From assembly GCA_026414955.1 (NCBI GenBank), contig JAOAIA010000028.1, positions 1 through 14,130 of the forward strand: DNA of 14,130 bases. Reading direction: 5' to 3'. Of this stretch, positions 1 through 7,332 are shown piece after piece. The notes under the pieces were generated by a model. The model did no database searches. It saw nothing but the letters and a program-made list of their open reading frames with translations, and was not told the DNA's origin. Numbering within the stretch: position 1 is the first letter of the stretch; every line of letters starts with the position of its first letter. Source of the stretch: Candidatus Bipolaricaulota bacterium. GTDB taxonomy: Bacteria; Bipolaricaulota; Bipolaricaulia; RBG-16-55-9; DRXL01. A program made the translations under genes and the position numbers.

Positions 1-33
1 TAGCAACGCCATGCGTTCAGGGCGAACGTCGGG

Positions 34-39
34 TATAAT
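34..39 (+). promoter_or_regulatory. Probable -10 box for the monooxygenase-like gene
   Basis: TATAAT lies 31 bases before the ATG at 71. No clear -35 hexamer is visible at 16-18 bases upstream, so this is supported mainly by the perfect -10. A strong Shine-Dalgarno (AGGAGG, 57-62) lies between this box and the start codon, so this gene would have a normal leader, unlike several others in the window. Confidence 0.45.
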
Positions 40-70
40 CTCCCTACCTAGCGAGCAGGAGGAACTGAGC

Positions 71-382
71 ATGATCGTCGTGGCCAATCGCATTCCCGTG
101 GCTAAGGGGTACGAAAAGCAGTTTGAAGAGCGCTTCAAGAACCGCCAGAGACTGGTCGAGCAGATGCCGGGCTTTGTGAAGTTTCAACTCCTCAAGCCCA
201 TTCAGGGAGATTATTATATCTCGATGACATACTGGGAGAGCTACGAGGCGTTCGAGAACTGGACGAAAAGCCCGGAGTTTGAGAGGGCACACACGGCCAA
301 CCCGCCCCCGCCCAAGGAGATGTTCACGGGAAAGAACGTCTTAGAGATTCACGAGGTCATCTTAAGCTCGGAAGATCGCTGA
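71..382 (+). CDS. Antibiotic biosynthesis monooxygenase (ABM) / HmoA-like family protein
   Basis: A protein of 103 residues starting MIVVANRIPVAKGYEKQFEE. The pattern is typical of the small ferredoxin-like ABM family: an N-terminal strand, a helix containing FEERFKNR, the MPGF turn, strand YYISMTYWES, and a C-terminal strand (VLEIHEVI). Members of this family include heme-degrading monooxygenases (HmoA/IsdG-like) and cofactor-free oxygenases, usually as cytoplasmic dimers. No heme ligand can be assigned from sequence alone, so the substrate is unknown. The ATG at 71 is chosen over an in-frame ATG at 11 because AGGAGG sits 8 bases before it, the family usually begins with this strand, and the upstream 20 residues overlap the TATAAT box at 34-39. 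It appears to be a single-gene transcript; no terminator with a U-tract follows. Confidence 0.8.
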   Translation: MIVVANRIPVAKGYEKQFEERFKNRQRLVEQMPGFVKFQLLKPIQGDYYISMTYWESYEAFENWTKSPEFERAHTANPPPPKEMFTGKNVLEIHEVILSSEDR

Positions 383-755
383 AAGCGCTCAGCGCGATTC
401 TCGCAGCTTGATCGGATCGCGCGCAGGCACATCCCGGTCGCGAAAGACCCCGATGGGACGGGCAGCGGCGAGTAGAGCACACGGCTCCCTTTGGGGATCT
501 CGACATGCGGGCCGGAGGGGAGACTAGCTCTGGCGCTAGGTGTGCTTGTTTCGTGTAGCCCAGAGGGCTTCTGCGCCAGGCCCTCCGGCATGGGCAGTCA
601 TAGAGAATGCCCCCGAGTACCGCCAAGATGCCGATGACGACCGTGATCTCCATATCCTTATCCTTGTTCTCAGAACTACCACAAGTGCGAGATGAGCCAC
701 AGCCTAGAGTTGCTATCATCAAGCTTTAAGATATAATCTTCATTTATAAGCCGCT
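383..755. other. Intergenic stretch with no convincing gene
   Basis: 373 bases between the monooxygenase-like gene and ktrB. The right end holds the ktrB promoter. A 9-bp imperfect hairpin (arms 560-568 and 580-588) has no T-run. On the minus strand two overlapping open frames (722-357 and 591-349) run through it. The first contains a hydrophobic stretch near 649-599 (MEITVVIGILAVLGGI) preceded by a weak AAGGAT, and then turns into Arg/Ser/Pro-rich sequence unlike a folded protein. This could be a decayed or frameshifted small membrane protein, but I cannot support it as a gene. Confidence 0.5.
710..737 (+). promoter_or_regulatory. Promoter of the ktrBA operon
   Basis: TTGCTA (710-715), 16-base spacer, TATAAT (732-737): a good sigma-70 type promoter. 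Transcription would be expected to start near 744, leaving a leader of only about 12 bases before the ATG at 756. No Shine-Dalgarno is present in that interval, so translation would start from a very short or leaderless mRNA. Confidence 0.7.
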
Positions 756-2120
756 ATGAACGCTTTAGAGCCTAGAGTGGGGTTATTAGCTTCTCCTCCG
801 CGCGTTCTCGTGTTAGGGTTTGCAGGGCTTATCAGCGTAGGAACGCTCTTATTGCTACTCCCTCTCGCGAGCGCACCAGGCCGATCAGTGGGCTTCATTG
901 ACGCGCTCTTTACAGCTACCTCAGCCGTCTGCGTCACAGGCCTGATTGTCAAAGACGTGTCATCCGACTTTTCTCTATTTGGTCAACTAGTCATCTTGCT
1001 CTTGATCCAGATTGGTGGGTTCGGATACATGACCGTAGCGGCCATGCCCGCTCTACTGCTGGGACGCAAGATCGGGCTGAAAGAACAGTTAGCCCTCCAA
1101 GAGGCGCTCAACGTCTTGAGCTTGGAGGGCATCATGGAGTTTCTCCGGAGCCTCATCAAGATCACGCTAGTTGTAGAGGGCCTAGGAGCGCTCTTGCTGA
1201 CGGCGCGCTTCGCCCTTGATTTCCCGATCCCCCGCGCAATCTATCTTGGAATATTCCATGCCATCTCGGCGTTCAACAACGCAGGGTTCTCGCTCTTCTC
1301 CACCAATCTTGCTGCGTATCGTGACGACCTTGCAGTCAATCTGATCATAACGACGTTGATCATTCTAGGAGGGCTAGGGTTCCTCGTGCATCGCGATCTC
1401 TTTCGCCGCGCCCGAGGACAAGCTTCTCAGCTCTCTTTTCACGCCAGGCTCGTACTGATCATGACAGCGAGCCTCATCACTATCGGAACGTTACTGTTCT
1501 TTGTGGCGGAGGTGCAAAGCCATCGCGCCTTCGCATCGCTCTCCTGGCCGCAGCGATTGTTGGCCTCGTACTTTCATGCGGTCAGCGCGCGCACCGCGGG
1601 ATTCAATACGATTGATCTCGCGCAGCTCTCTAGCGTTGCGTTGTATATTCTGATAGTCTTGATGTTCATTGGGGCATCGCCTGGCGGCACCGGCGGCGGC
1701 ATCAAGACCACGACGGTTGGCACCATCGTGCTTGATCTGTGGACCTCGCTGCGCGGCCAGGTCGAAGCCACGATCTTCCATCGGAGGCTCCCAGCCGAAA
1801 CCGTAGCCAAGGCCTACTTGATCGCAACGCTGGCCTTCTTTTGGATGACCGGCGTCACGGTCCTATTGCTTGATGTAGAGCGTCAAGATGTTCTCCGCGT
1901 GCTCTTCGAGGTAGCTTCTGCGTTGGGCACGGTCGGGCTGTCCACGGGAGACGGGGGAGTGTTGAGTTTTTCAGCCTTGTTCAGTGACTTTGGCAAGATG
2001 GCGATCGCGTTGACGATGTTGGTAGGGCGGGTGGGGCCAGTGACGCTCGGCATGGCTGTTTTAAAGAGCTCCCATCACGCACGAGTGCGCTACCCTGAGG
2101 GCACTGTCATCCTAGGGTAG
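756..2120 (+). CDS. ktrB: TrkH/KtrB family potassium uptake permease
   Basis: A 454-residue integral membrane protein, the ion-conducting subunit of a Ktr/Trk potassium system. The four repeated membrane-pore-membrane units are recognisable by their filter segments: SAVCVTGL (about 56-63), SAFNNAGFS (171-179), SARTAGFN (277-284) and SALGTVGLS (388-396), each with the conserved Gly. The glycine-rich ASPGGTGGGIKTTT (307-320) matches the intramembrane gating loop of the third unit. Length and the downstream single-RCK partner fit KtrB better than the longer E. coli TrkH. By family knowledge it works as a dimer on a cytoplasmic KtrA ring and takes up K+ (often Na+-dependent). It is 11 bases upstream of ktrA, clearly one operon. 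No Shine-Dalgarno precedes the ATG. Confidence 0.93.
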   Translation: MNALEPRVGLLASPPRVLVLGFAGLISVGTLLLLLPLASAPGRSVGFIDALFTATSAVCVTGLIVKDVSSDFSLFGQLVILLLIQIGGFGYMTVAAMPALLLGRKIGLKEQLALQEALNVLSLEGIMEFLRSLIKITLVVEGLGALLLTARFALDFPIPRAIYLGIFHAISAFNNAGFSLFSTNLAAYRDDLAVNLIITTLIILGGLGFLVHRDLFRRARGQASQLSFHARLVLIMTASLITIGTLLFFVAEVQSHRAFASLSWPQRLLASYFHAVSARTAGFNTIDLAQLSSVALYILIVLMFIGASPGGTGGGIKTTTVGTIVLDLWTSLRGQVEATIFHRRLPAETVAKAYLIATLAFFWMTGVTVLLLDVERQDVLRVLFEVASALGTVGLSTGDGGVLSFSALFSDFGKMAIALTMLVGRVGPVTLGMAVLKSSHHARVRYPEGTVILG

Positions 2121-2131
2121 AACGGAGAGCT

Positions 2132-2797
2132 ATGCGCAAGCGCATATTCGCGGTGTTCGGGTTAGGGAATTTCGGGTTTTACGTGGCCCAGGCGCTCAGC
2201 CAAGCTGGTTATGAAGTGCTGGCGCTAGACAAAGATGGCGAGAGGGTTCAAGCGGCGAGCGAGTGTGTTACGTATGCGCTCCAGTGCGACAGCACGGACC
2301 CAATAGCTCTGCGCGAGGCCGGGGTGCAGAACGCGGACGTCGCTATCGTGAGCATGGGGGATGACATCGAAGCCAGTGTGCTGACGGTTATGAACCTGAA
2401 AGAACTGGGGGTGGGGGAGATTATTGCCAAGGCCAACAGCGAGATTCACGGAAGAGTGTTGAGCAACCTTGGGGTTCGGCGCGTGGTGCACCCTGAGAAG
2501 GAATCGGCTATCCGGCTGGCTCATAGCTTAATAACCCCTAATCTCTTGGAATACTTGGAGCTTGTTCCTGGCTACAGCGTTGTTGAAATCCCCGTGCCCC
2601 CTTCTTTGGCAGGAAAGACGCTCTCAGAGAGCCAGCTGCGCACTCACTATAGAGTCAATGTGATCGCGATCAAGAAGAGCGCCAGTCCCAATGCTATCAA
2701 CCTCAACCCCGCGCCGCAGGACCGCCTCGAAGCTCACGATATTTTAGTCATCATCGGTAAAGAAGAGGACATTCAGCGGCTGAGCGAGCTCTCCTAA
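2132..2797 (+). CDS. ktrA: KtrA/TrkA family RCK regulatory subunit of potassium uptake
   Basis: A 221-residue cytoplasmic protein with an N-terminal RCK (Rossmann) domain: VFGLGNFG (8-15) is the nucleotide-binding glycine motif and Asp33 (ALDKD) is the acidic residue ending the second strand. The C-terminal part (about 145-219) has the TrkA_C pattern, with VEIPVPPSLAGKTLSE and a final ILVIIG strand. One RCK_N plus one RCK_C matches KtrA, not the duplicated E. coli TrkA. KtrA forms an octameric ring that binds ATP/ADP and gates KtrB. A GGAG lies a few bases before the ATG. The stop codon is separated by one base from the stop codon of the convergent ndh-like gene. Confidence 0.93.
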   Translation: MRKRIFAVFGLGNFGFYVAQALSQAGYEVLALDKDGERVQAASECVTYALQCDSTDPIALREAGVQNADVAIVSMGDDIEASVLTVMNLKELGVGEIIAKANSEIHGRVLSNLGVRRVVHPEKESAIRLAHSLITPNLLEYLELVPGYSVVEIPVPPSLAGKTLSESQLRTHYRVNVIAIKKSASPNAINLNPAPQDRLEAHDILVIIGKEEDIQRLSELS

Positions 2798-2798
2798 C

Positions 2799-3818
2799 TC
2801 AAGAGCGTCCCTTCGCTCGCGCAATCAAGCGTACAGGGCGGTCATAAAAGATATACTCCCACGCCCAGCTCAGTAAGACCGCAAAGCGATTGCGAAACCC
2901 GATCAGCAGAATGAGATGCAGGAGGAGCCACGCCAGCCACCCGATAAAACCCGTCAGCGATATTCTTTTAAGTTGAGCGACAGCACTATTGCGTCCCATA
3001 GTCGCCATGATGCCCGGATCGCGATACCGAAACGGTATGAGCGATTGGTGATGCTCTAGTCTTAAAATGTTCTCAGCGACGTGAGCCCCCTCTTGCATAG
3101 CCGGGCGCGCAAGCATGGGAAGCTCTGTGCCGTCTTGGAAAAACGCCGCAAGATCCCCAATAACGAAGACCTGCTCATGGCCCTTAGCCCTTAAGAATTC
3201 ATCAACCTCGATGCGCCCGGCGCGCGTGCGCGGCAGCGGCGGCACTGTCACAAGCTCGCTCGCTTTGACCCCCGCGGCCCAGATCAACGTCTTCGTCTCT
3301 ATGGTTTCTCCGTTCGATAATCGGACGGCATCTCCTGAAACGTCCAACACGCGCGTATGGAGGCGTACTTCGATGCCGCGCCGTTCTAGCTGCCACCGGG
3401 CATACTCCCCCAGCTTGGGCGCGAACGCCGGCAGGACAGGAATGTCTTTCAGCTCATGGGCGATGCTCGCGAGAGAGTGCATGCCGAAATAATTCGTCAC
3501 GCTTCCTGTCGCGATGACAAGATAATCATAGGGGATGAGCGCGCCGTCTTGGGTCTTGACGAGCCGAGCCTGAAGGTCAATCTCAGTGACAGTAGCCATC
3601 TGGAAGCGCACGTTCTTGGCGCGCCGAAAGACGGCCCGCACCGGGTAGGCAATATCGCTGGGATCGAGCAGCGAGCTTGCGACCTGATAGAGCAACGGCG
3701 TGAAGAGATGATAATTATTCTTATCGAGGAGCAGCACATCAATAGATTTATTGACTAAAGCGCGGGCACAGCTTAGGCCGCCGAAGCCCGCTCCAATGAT
3801 AACAACTCTACTACCCAT
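2799..3818 (-). CDS. ndh: Type II NADH dehydrogenase-like flavoprotein lacking part of the NADH-binding fold
   Basis: An FAD-dependent pyridine-nucleotide oxidoreductase related to NDH-2, the membrane-attached enzyme that passes electrons from NADH to quinone without pumping protons. From the ATG at 3818 it has 339 residues. It shows the FAD motif VVIIGAGFGG at the N-terminus, YDYLVIATGS, the second FAD contact VFVIGDLAAF, and a C-terminal hydrophobic/amphipathic region (about 290-330) typical of NDH-2 membrane attachment. NDH-2 proteins usually have about 400-430 residues. Here HELKDIP (near 3440) runs straight into VLPAF, which in relatives follows the NADH-binding GGGxTGVE segment; some 75 residues are absent. 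A GTG at 3839 would extend the start by seven residues. The ATG at 3818 is preferred because it begins just before the FAD motif. It overlaps the end of the aminotransferase gene by 8 bases, so translation is probably coupled. Activity with NADH is doubtful. Confidence 0.82.
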   Translation of the reverse strand: MGSRVVIIGAGFGGLSCARALVNKSIDVLLLDKNNYHLFTPLLYQVASSLLDPSDIAYPVRAVFRRAKNVRFQMATVTEIDLQARLVKTQDGALIPYDYLVIATGSVTNYFGMHSLASIAHELKDIPVLPAFAPKLGEYARWQLERRGIEVRLHTRVLDVSGDAVRLSNGETIETKTLIWAAGVKASELVTVPPLPRTRAGRIEVDEFLRAKGHEQVFVIGDLAAFFQDGTELPMLARPAMQEGAHVAENILRLEHHQSLIPFRYRDPGIMATMGRNSAVAQLKRISLTGFIGWLAWLLLHLILLIGFRNRFAVLLSWAWEYIFYDRPVRLIARAKGRS

Positions 3819-4974
3819 ACACTTGGGCAATGCCCTCACGCAAGCGCTTCAAGCCCTCGCGCAACTGTTCCAACGAAGTTGCGTAGGAGATGCGAATATA
3901 GCCCTCAGCGCCAAATGCTGCGCCGGGGACGACGGCAACGTGTGCGCTCTCCAACAAATATCGCGCGAAATCAGCGGAGTTCGTGATCTGCCCGTTGAAG
4001 CAGCGCACGACGTTGGGGAAGACGAAGAACGCCCCTTTGGGTACAACGAACTCTATCCCGTCTATAGTGCGCAGCTCACGCAGCACGAATTCTCGGCGCT
4101 TATGGTACTCTGCGAGCATGTGAGCGACACATGACTGATCTCCCGTCAGGGCTGCCAACGCGGCCTTCTGGGAGATAGACGACGGGTGCGACGTCGTGTG
4201 GCTTTGAATAGCGGCCATCGCGCGGGTCAGCTCCTTGGGAGCGACCGACCAGCCTACGCGCCAGCCGGTCATCGCATAGGTCTTCGAGGCCGAGCTGACA
4301 GCAATGGCGCGCTCTGGATCAAGCGCGACGGCGCTGACGTGCTCGCCTTCGTAGAGAAACTTCTCGTAGCACTCGTCGTAGATCACCCACAGCTGATGCT
4401 TGTGGGCTAACTCGATGATCCTCTGGAGTTGCTTGCGATCAAGGACGGTGCCGGCGGGGTTGTTGGGCGAGTTTAGGATCAATGCTTTCGTGTGCTTGGT
4501 GATGTGCTCTTCGATGAGATCGGCGGTCAGCCGAAAATCTTTCCCCGTTAGGACGAAGACCGGTCTGGCTCCCACAAGCTTGATCTGCTCTGGGAAGCTC
4601 ACCCAGTACGGAACGGGAATGAGGACTTCGTCGCCGGCTTCTAAGATAGCCGCAGCGATGTTATAAAGAGCTTGCTTGGCCCCACTGGTGACGAGCACGT
4701 TTTCGGCTGTATAGCGTGTGCCGTACTCTTTGTTATATTTTTGCGCAATTGCGTCGCGCAGCTCCCAGATGCCGGTCTCAGCGGTGTATTTTGTAAAATT
4801 TTGCGCGAGTGCTTCTTCGGCCGCGCGCTTGATATGCTCTGGGGTGGGGAAGTCCGGCTCCCCCGGCCCTAAATCTATCACGTCAATTCCTTGGCGTTGG
4901 AGTTCGTCAGCCGCGCGCTTGACGGCCATCGTCGCCGACGGCGTGATCTGCACGACTCTCTGTGCAAGCTTCAT
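3811..4974 (-). CDS. aspC: Class I PLP-dependent aminotransferase, probably aspartate aminotransferase
   Basis: A complete 387-residue fold-type I aminotransferase of the cytoplasm. Visible landmarks are GPGEPDFPTP (36-45), TSGAKQALYN (96-105), NSPNNPAGTV (168-177, PLP-contacting Asn), YDECYEKFLY (199-208, with Asp200 and Tyr203), the PLP-lysine Lys231 in SASKTYAMTGWRVGW, and IRISYA (360-365) with the carboxylate-binding Arg361. This is the pattern of bacterial 1-beta aspartate aminotransferases, some of which also transaminate prephenate; the exact substrate cannot be settled here. A GAGGGAG Shine-Dalgarno lies 4 bases before the ATG at 4974, and a promoter is present on this strand at 5038-5010. 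It is first in a two-gene unit with the ndh-like gene; I see no metabolic reason for that pairing. Confidence 0.92.
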   Translation of the reverse strand: MKLAQRVVQITPSATMAVKRAADELQRQGIDVIDLGPGEPDFPTPEHIKRAAEEALAQNFTKYTAETGIWELRDAIAQKYNKEYGTRYTAENVLVTSGAKQALYNIAAAILEAGDEVLIPVPYWVSFPEQIKLVGARPVFVLTGKDFRLTADLIEEHITKHTKALILNSPNNPAGTVLDRKQLQRIIELAHKHQLWVIYDECYEKFLYEGEHVSAVALDPERAIAVSSASKTYAMTGWRVGWSVAPKELTRAMAAIQSHTTSHPSSISQKAALAALTGDQSCVAHMLAEYHKRREFVLRELRTIDGIEFVVPKGAFFVFPNVVRCFNGQITNSADFARYLLESAHVAVVPGAAFGAEGYIRISYATSLEQLREGLKRLREGIAQVYG

Positions 4975-5009
4975 ATCGCTCCCTCTTATCTATCAGCGAA
5001 TTGACCCTT

Positions 5010-5038
5010 ATTGTATGCAAAGAGAGGTCCCTGAGCAA
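5010..5038 (-). promoter_or_regulatory. Promoter of the aminotransferase-ndh unit
   Basis: Read on the minus strand: TTGCTC (5038-5033), 17-base spacer, TACAAT (5015-5010). The expected start of transcription is about 30 bases before the ATG at 4974, leaving room for the GAGGGAG ribosome site. Confidence 0.6.
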
Positions 5039-5059
5039 CACTGTGCGTAATCTCGATAA

Positions 5060-5089
5060 CTGACAAGCCCAGCTGTCCTCTAGTATGGT
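5060..5089 (+). promoter_or_regulatory. Possible weak promoter of the secreted repeat protein
   Basis: CTGACA (5060-5065) and TATGGT (5084-5089) are spaced 18 bases apart; TAGTAT (5081-5086) is an alternative -10. Neither is close to consensus. The placement, ahead of a very strong AAAAGGAGGT ribosome site and the ATG at 5113, is reasonable. Confidence 0.3.
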
Positions 5090-5112
5090 AGACATGGGAA
5101 AAGGAGGTCGGT

Positions 5113-5892
5113 ATGAAGAAGCTGTTCATAGTGCTTGTCGCGTTGGGAATGAGCGGGACTGCTGCTGCGCAGACCATAGACGTGACGGTCTCAGTGAGTC
5201 TTCCCATTACGCCCTCCGGGGCTGCGCTCGATCAGGCGTTTTGCTCGGTGCAAGCTCAGACGGTGATCGAAGGGTGGCAGACGAGGGGACGACTGGACTT
5301 GAACATCATGCCGTTCGCTATGAAGCAACTCGTCTTGATCACACAAGGGATGCTAGCCGGCTTCACCATCATTGACCAGTCGGTGATTGATCCCCAGGGC
5401 GCTTTCCACGATCAGACTACTGTGAGTACGCAGTACGCCGGGCTTGATCTGTCGGCAACGTTTGCGTATCGCTACACGTTCCTGCCGGAGTTCACGTTTG
5501 AGTTCGGCAGCGCCACGCTGGGCGTGAAGACGGAGACGGCCGAGGGCGTCCAGCTCGCCAGCGCCACAACCATGACCCTGCAGGGCTTCGCTAAGCAAGC
5601 TTTTACAATGGGCTTTTCCGTGCAAGGGGTCTCGATCACACGCACTACGGAGCTGACAATGTCAGGTCTTGCTCAAGAGATCTGGCACATGTCACTCAGC
5701 GTGCAAGAGTGGGCGATCACGCGCACAACCGTCTACACCGCTGAGGGCTTCGCTTCGGATACCCTGAGCGTGAGCACACAGTTTGGCAGCTATCTCTTCG
5801 TTGGGACGACGGTCTTCACCAAGTCCGGCTGGTCGAAGACCTTAACAGTGGGACAAATTTTCAGGGGCATCTCGCTGGGTTTAGGCTTGTAG
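5113..5892 (+). CDS. Secreted beta-rich protein with 27-residue repeats, function unknown
   Basis: 259 residues. A classical signal peptide (MKKLFIVLVALGMSGTAAAQ) predicts export with cleavage after AAA-Q or close by. I do not recognise the family. The C-terminal half is built from units of 27 residues with the consensus TTxxTxxG(F/L/W)(A/S): the conserved Gly falls at residues 158, 185, 212 and 239, exactly 27 apart. Alternating hydrophobic and polar Thr/Ser/Gln residues suggest beta-strands, either a beta-solenoid/hairpin stack or amphipathic strands of an outer-membrane barrel. The N-terminal half is similar in composition but with weaker repeats. There is one Cys (44). An AAAAGGAGGT ribosome site is unusually strong, and a clean terminator follows, so this is probably a monocistronic, well-translated gene. 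The next gene is an outer-membrane efflux channel, which may or may not be related in function. Confidence 0.8.
   Translation: MKKLFIVLVALGMSGTAAAQTIDVTVSVSLPITPSGAALDQAFCSVQAQTVIEGWQTRGRLDLNIMPFAMKQLVLITQGMLAGFTIIDQSVIDPQGAFHDQTTVSTQYAGLDLSATFAYRYTFLPEFTFEFGSATLGVKTETAEGVQLASATTMTLQGFAKQAFTMGFSVQGVSITRTTELTMSGLAQEIWHMSLSVQEWAITRTTVYTAEGFASDTLSVSTQFGSYLFVGTTVFTKSGWSKTLTVGQIFRGISLGLGL
5521..5865 (+). repeat. In-gene tandem repeats, 81-base (27-residue) period
   Basis: Four consecutive units inside the secreted protein. At the DNA level GTGCAAG followed by GCGATCAC/CTCGATCACA recurs near 5620-5640 and near 5701-5720, an offset of 81 bases, so the second and third units still share nucleotide similarity. 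The outer units have diverged further. Confidence 0.65.
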
Positions 5893-5908
5893 CTCTGACG
5901 CTCTGAAG

Positions 5909-5939
5909 GCCCAGATGGCAACCCCCATCTGGGCTTTTT
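5909..5939 (+). terminator. Rho-independent terminator after the secreted repeat protein
   Basis: A perfect 10-bp stem (GCCCAGATGG, 5909-5918, with CCATCTGGGC, 5925-5934), a 6-base loop and a TTTTT run immediately after. AAG before the stem can pair with the first T residues to lengthen it. It ends 29 bases before the next promoter's -10 box, insulating the efflux operon. Confidence 0.9.
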
Positions 5940-5943
5940 GTTC

Positions 5944-5973
5944 TTCACAAGTTCTCCATAATTTCAGTATAAT
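5944..5973 (+). promoter_or_regulatory. Promoter of the efflux operon, leaderless type
   Basis: TTCACA (5944-5949), 18-base spacer, TATAAT (5968-5973). Only 9 bases separate the -10 box from the ATG at 5983, so transcription is expected to begin at or within a base or two of the start codon. No Shine-Dalgarno exists in the interval (CTTTTTGCT). Confidence 0.7.
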
Positions 5974-5982
5974 CTTTTTGCT

Positions 5983-7332
5983 ATGAAGCGGCTCGCGTTC
6001 GCTCTTGCTTTGGCGATATTCCATGTTGGGGTGCAGGCTGAACCTGTCCCACCCATCTCTGAGATCATTCAGCAAGCTCTGCAAAAAGCTCCAGCCCTTC
6101 TCCAAGCTTATCAAGACGTCACAGCAGCCGAGCGCGCGCTGAGGCTTGTCCGTCAGAGCTTGTGGATGCCGCAGCTCACCGTGAGCGCGATTCCCCTCGG
6201 GTTCTCCAACGCTCGGATGCTCGGCAGTGCCACCCTTTCTGTTGGGCTGAGCCTGCCTACCGGCACGGCACTGCGCCTCAGTTATACAGGGAGCTTCAGC
6301 TACACCGACGGCAGGATGCGCTCGACCCTCAGCGGAGAGCTGACCCAGCCCCTGCTGTTTGACCTCAGCCTCACCGAGGAAGCGATTGATCTCTATCGCC
6401 GCACAACGGCTCTCGACGAAGCCAAGCAGACCCTCCCGGAGACGCAGCGTCAAATCACGCTCGACGTTCTGAGCGGTCTTTTAGACTTGACTGTCGCTCA
6501 AGAATCTATTGCTATCGCGCAGGCGCGCGTTGCGCTGAGCCAGAAACGATTAGAAGCAGTGCGCACCAACGTCCAGAGCGGTCAAGCCGGGCAGACGGAT
6601 CTCTTAGCAGCGCAGATCGAGCTGCGCCAGAGAGAGCTGGAACTTGCCAAACTCCAGCGCGACTTCGCGCTCAACCAAGAGAAGCTCTTTGCAACGTATG
6701 GGCTGAATAAAGTGCTCACCTGGCAAGCCCCGACTGTGAAAGAAGAGATCCAGAGCTTAGCTGAAGTGCTCTTGCATCTGGAGATCACGCAGGAAGTCAT
6801 TGCCAAGGACGCGCGCGTGCGTCGGGCAGCTCAGCACGTCGCGGAAGCCGAGCGCATCTTAAGGAAAGTCCAGCAAGAGGCACTCCCGCAGGTTGGGCTA
6901 ACGCTCACGTATGATGACCAGGACGCTGGCTGGGGCGTCGGGCTGAGCGTGCGCCACAGCTTTCTCACAGACCAATCGCTCAAGCTCGAGGAAGCCAAAC
7001 GCACACTCGCAACTGCCCAGCACACGCTCGCTTCCGTGAAAGCGACCGTGAGATTGGAGCTGCTCGCGCAGCGCAATGCTTTGCACGAAGCATATAGTCA
7101 GCTTGACGTGCTGAAACTCAAGAGCGAACTTATCGCGCTGCAGCACCAGATGAAGCAACAACAACGGGAGCGCGGCCTGCTCAGCCCAACGGACTGGGAG
7201 GCGTTTCTCATCGAGCAGAGAGAATTTGAGAACGAGCATCGCGCAGCTTTATATAAGTTAGTTATAGCGTATCTGAGATACAAGAACTCATGGGGCTTGA
7301 GCTTCTCCCTGAAGGAGGTCTTCGATGAGTAG
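5983..7332 (+). CDS. TolC-family outer-membrane efflux channel protein
   Basis: 449 residues with a signal peptide (about 1-19, ending VGVQA). The layout is that of TolC/OprM proteins: two similar halves, each with long alpha-helical hairpins and a short pair of beta strands that form the outer-membrane barrel. The first strand pair is seen at about 62-125 (QLTVSAI, GSATLSVGLSL, LRLSYTGSFSY). The second is around 302-326 (QVGLTLTYDDQ, GWGVGLSVRHS). Coiled-coil-like helices rich in Gln, Ala and Leu cover about 150-240 and 330-430. By family knowledge three copies form a channel from the periplasm to the outside. It is the first gene of a four-gene operon with adaptor, ATPase and permease, and overlaps the adaptor gene by 8 bases. 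The start is taken from the signal peptide and the TATAAT placement. Confidence 0.88.
   Translation: MKRLAFALALAIFHVGVQAEPVPPISEIIQQALQKAPALLQAYQDVTAAERALRLVRQSLWMPQLTVSAIPLGFSNARMLGSATLSVGLSLPTGTALRLSYTGSFSYTDGRMRSTLSGELTQPLLFDLSLTEEAIDLYRRTTALDEAKQTLPETQRQITLDVLSGLLDLTVAQESIAIAQARVALSQKRLEAVRTNVQSGQAGQTDLLAAQIELRQRELELAKLQRDFALNQEKLFATYGLNKVLTWQAPTVKEEIQSLAEVLLHLEITQEVIAKDARVRRAAQHVAEAERILRKVQQEALPQVGLTLTYDDQDAGWGVGLSVRHSFLTDQSLKLEEAKRTLATAQHTLASVKATVRLELLAQRNALHEAYSQLDVLKLKSELIALQHQMKQQQRERGLLSPTDWEAFLIEQREFENEHRAALYKLVIAYLRYKNSWGLSFSLKEVFDE

Noticed and set aside
11..70. N-terminal extension of the monooxygenase-like protein from an ATG at 11
   Set aside because: It overlaps the TATAAT box, adds residues not typical of the family, and the ATG at 71 has a strong ribosome site.
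377..394. Small hairpin at the end of the monooxygenase-like gene as a terminator
   Set aside because: Only a 6-bp stem overlapping the stop codon and no T-run afterwards.
357..722. Minus-strand open frames of 121 and 80 residues in the gap before ktrB
   Set aside because: Only a short hydrophobic stretch looks protein-like; the rest is Arg/Ser/Pro-rich, the ribosome site is weak, and the two frames overlap each other. At best a decayed small membrane protein.
5881..6453. 190-residue minus-strand open frame across the terminator and the start of the TolC-like gene
   Set aside because: It runs through a clear intrinsic terminator and promoter, and is antisense to a well-supported signal peptide and channel protein.
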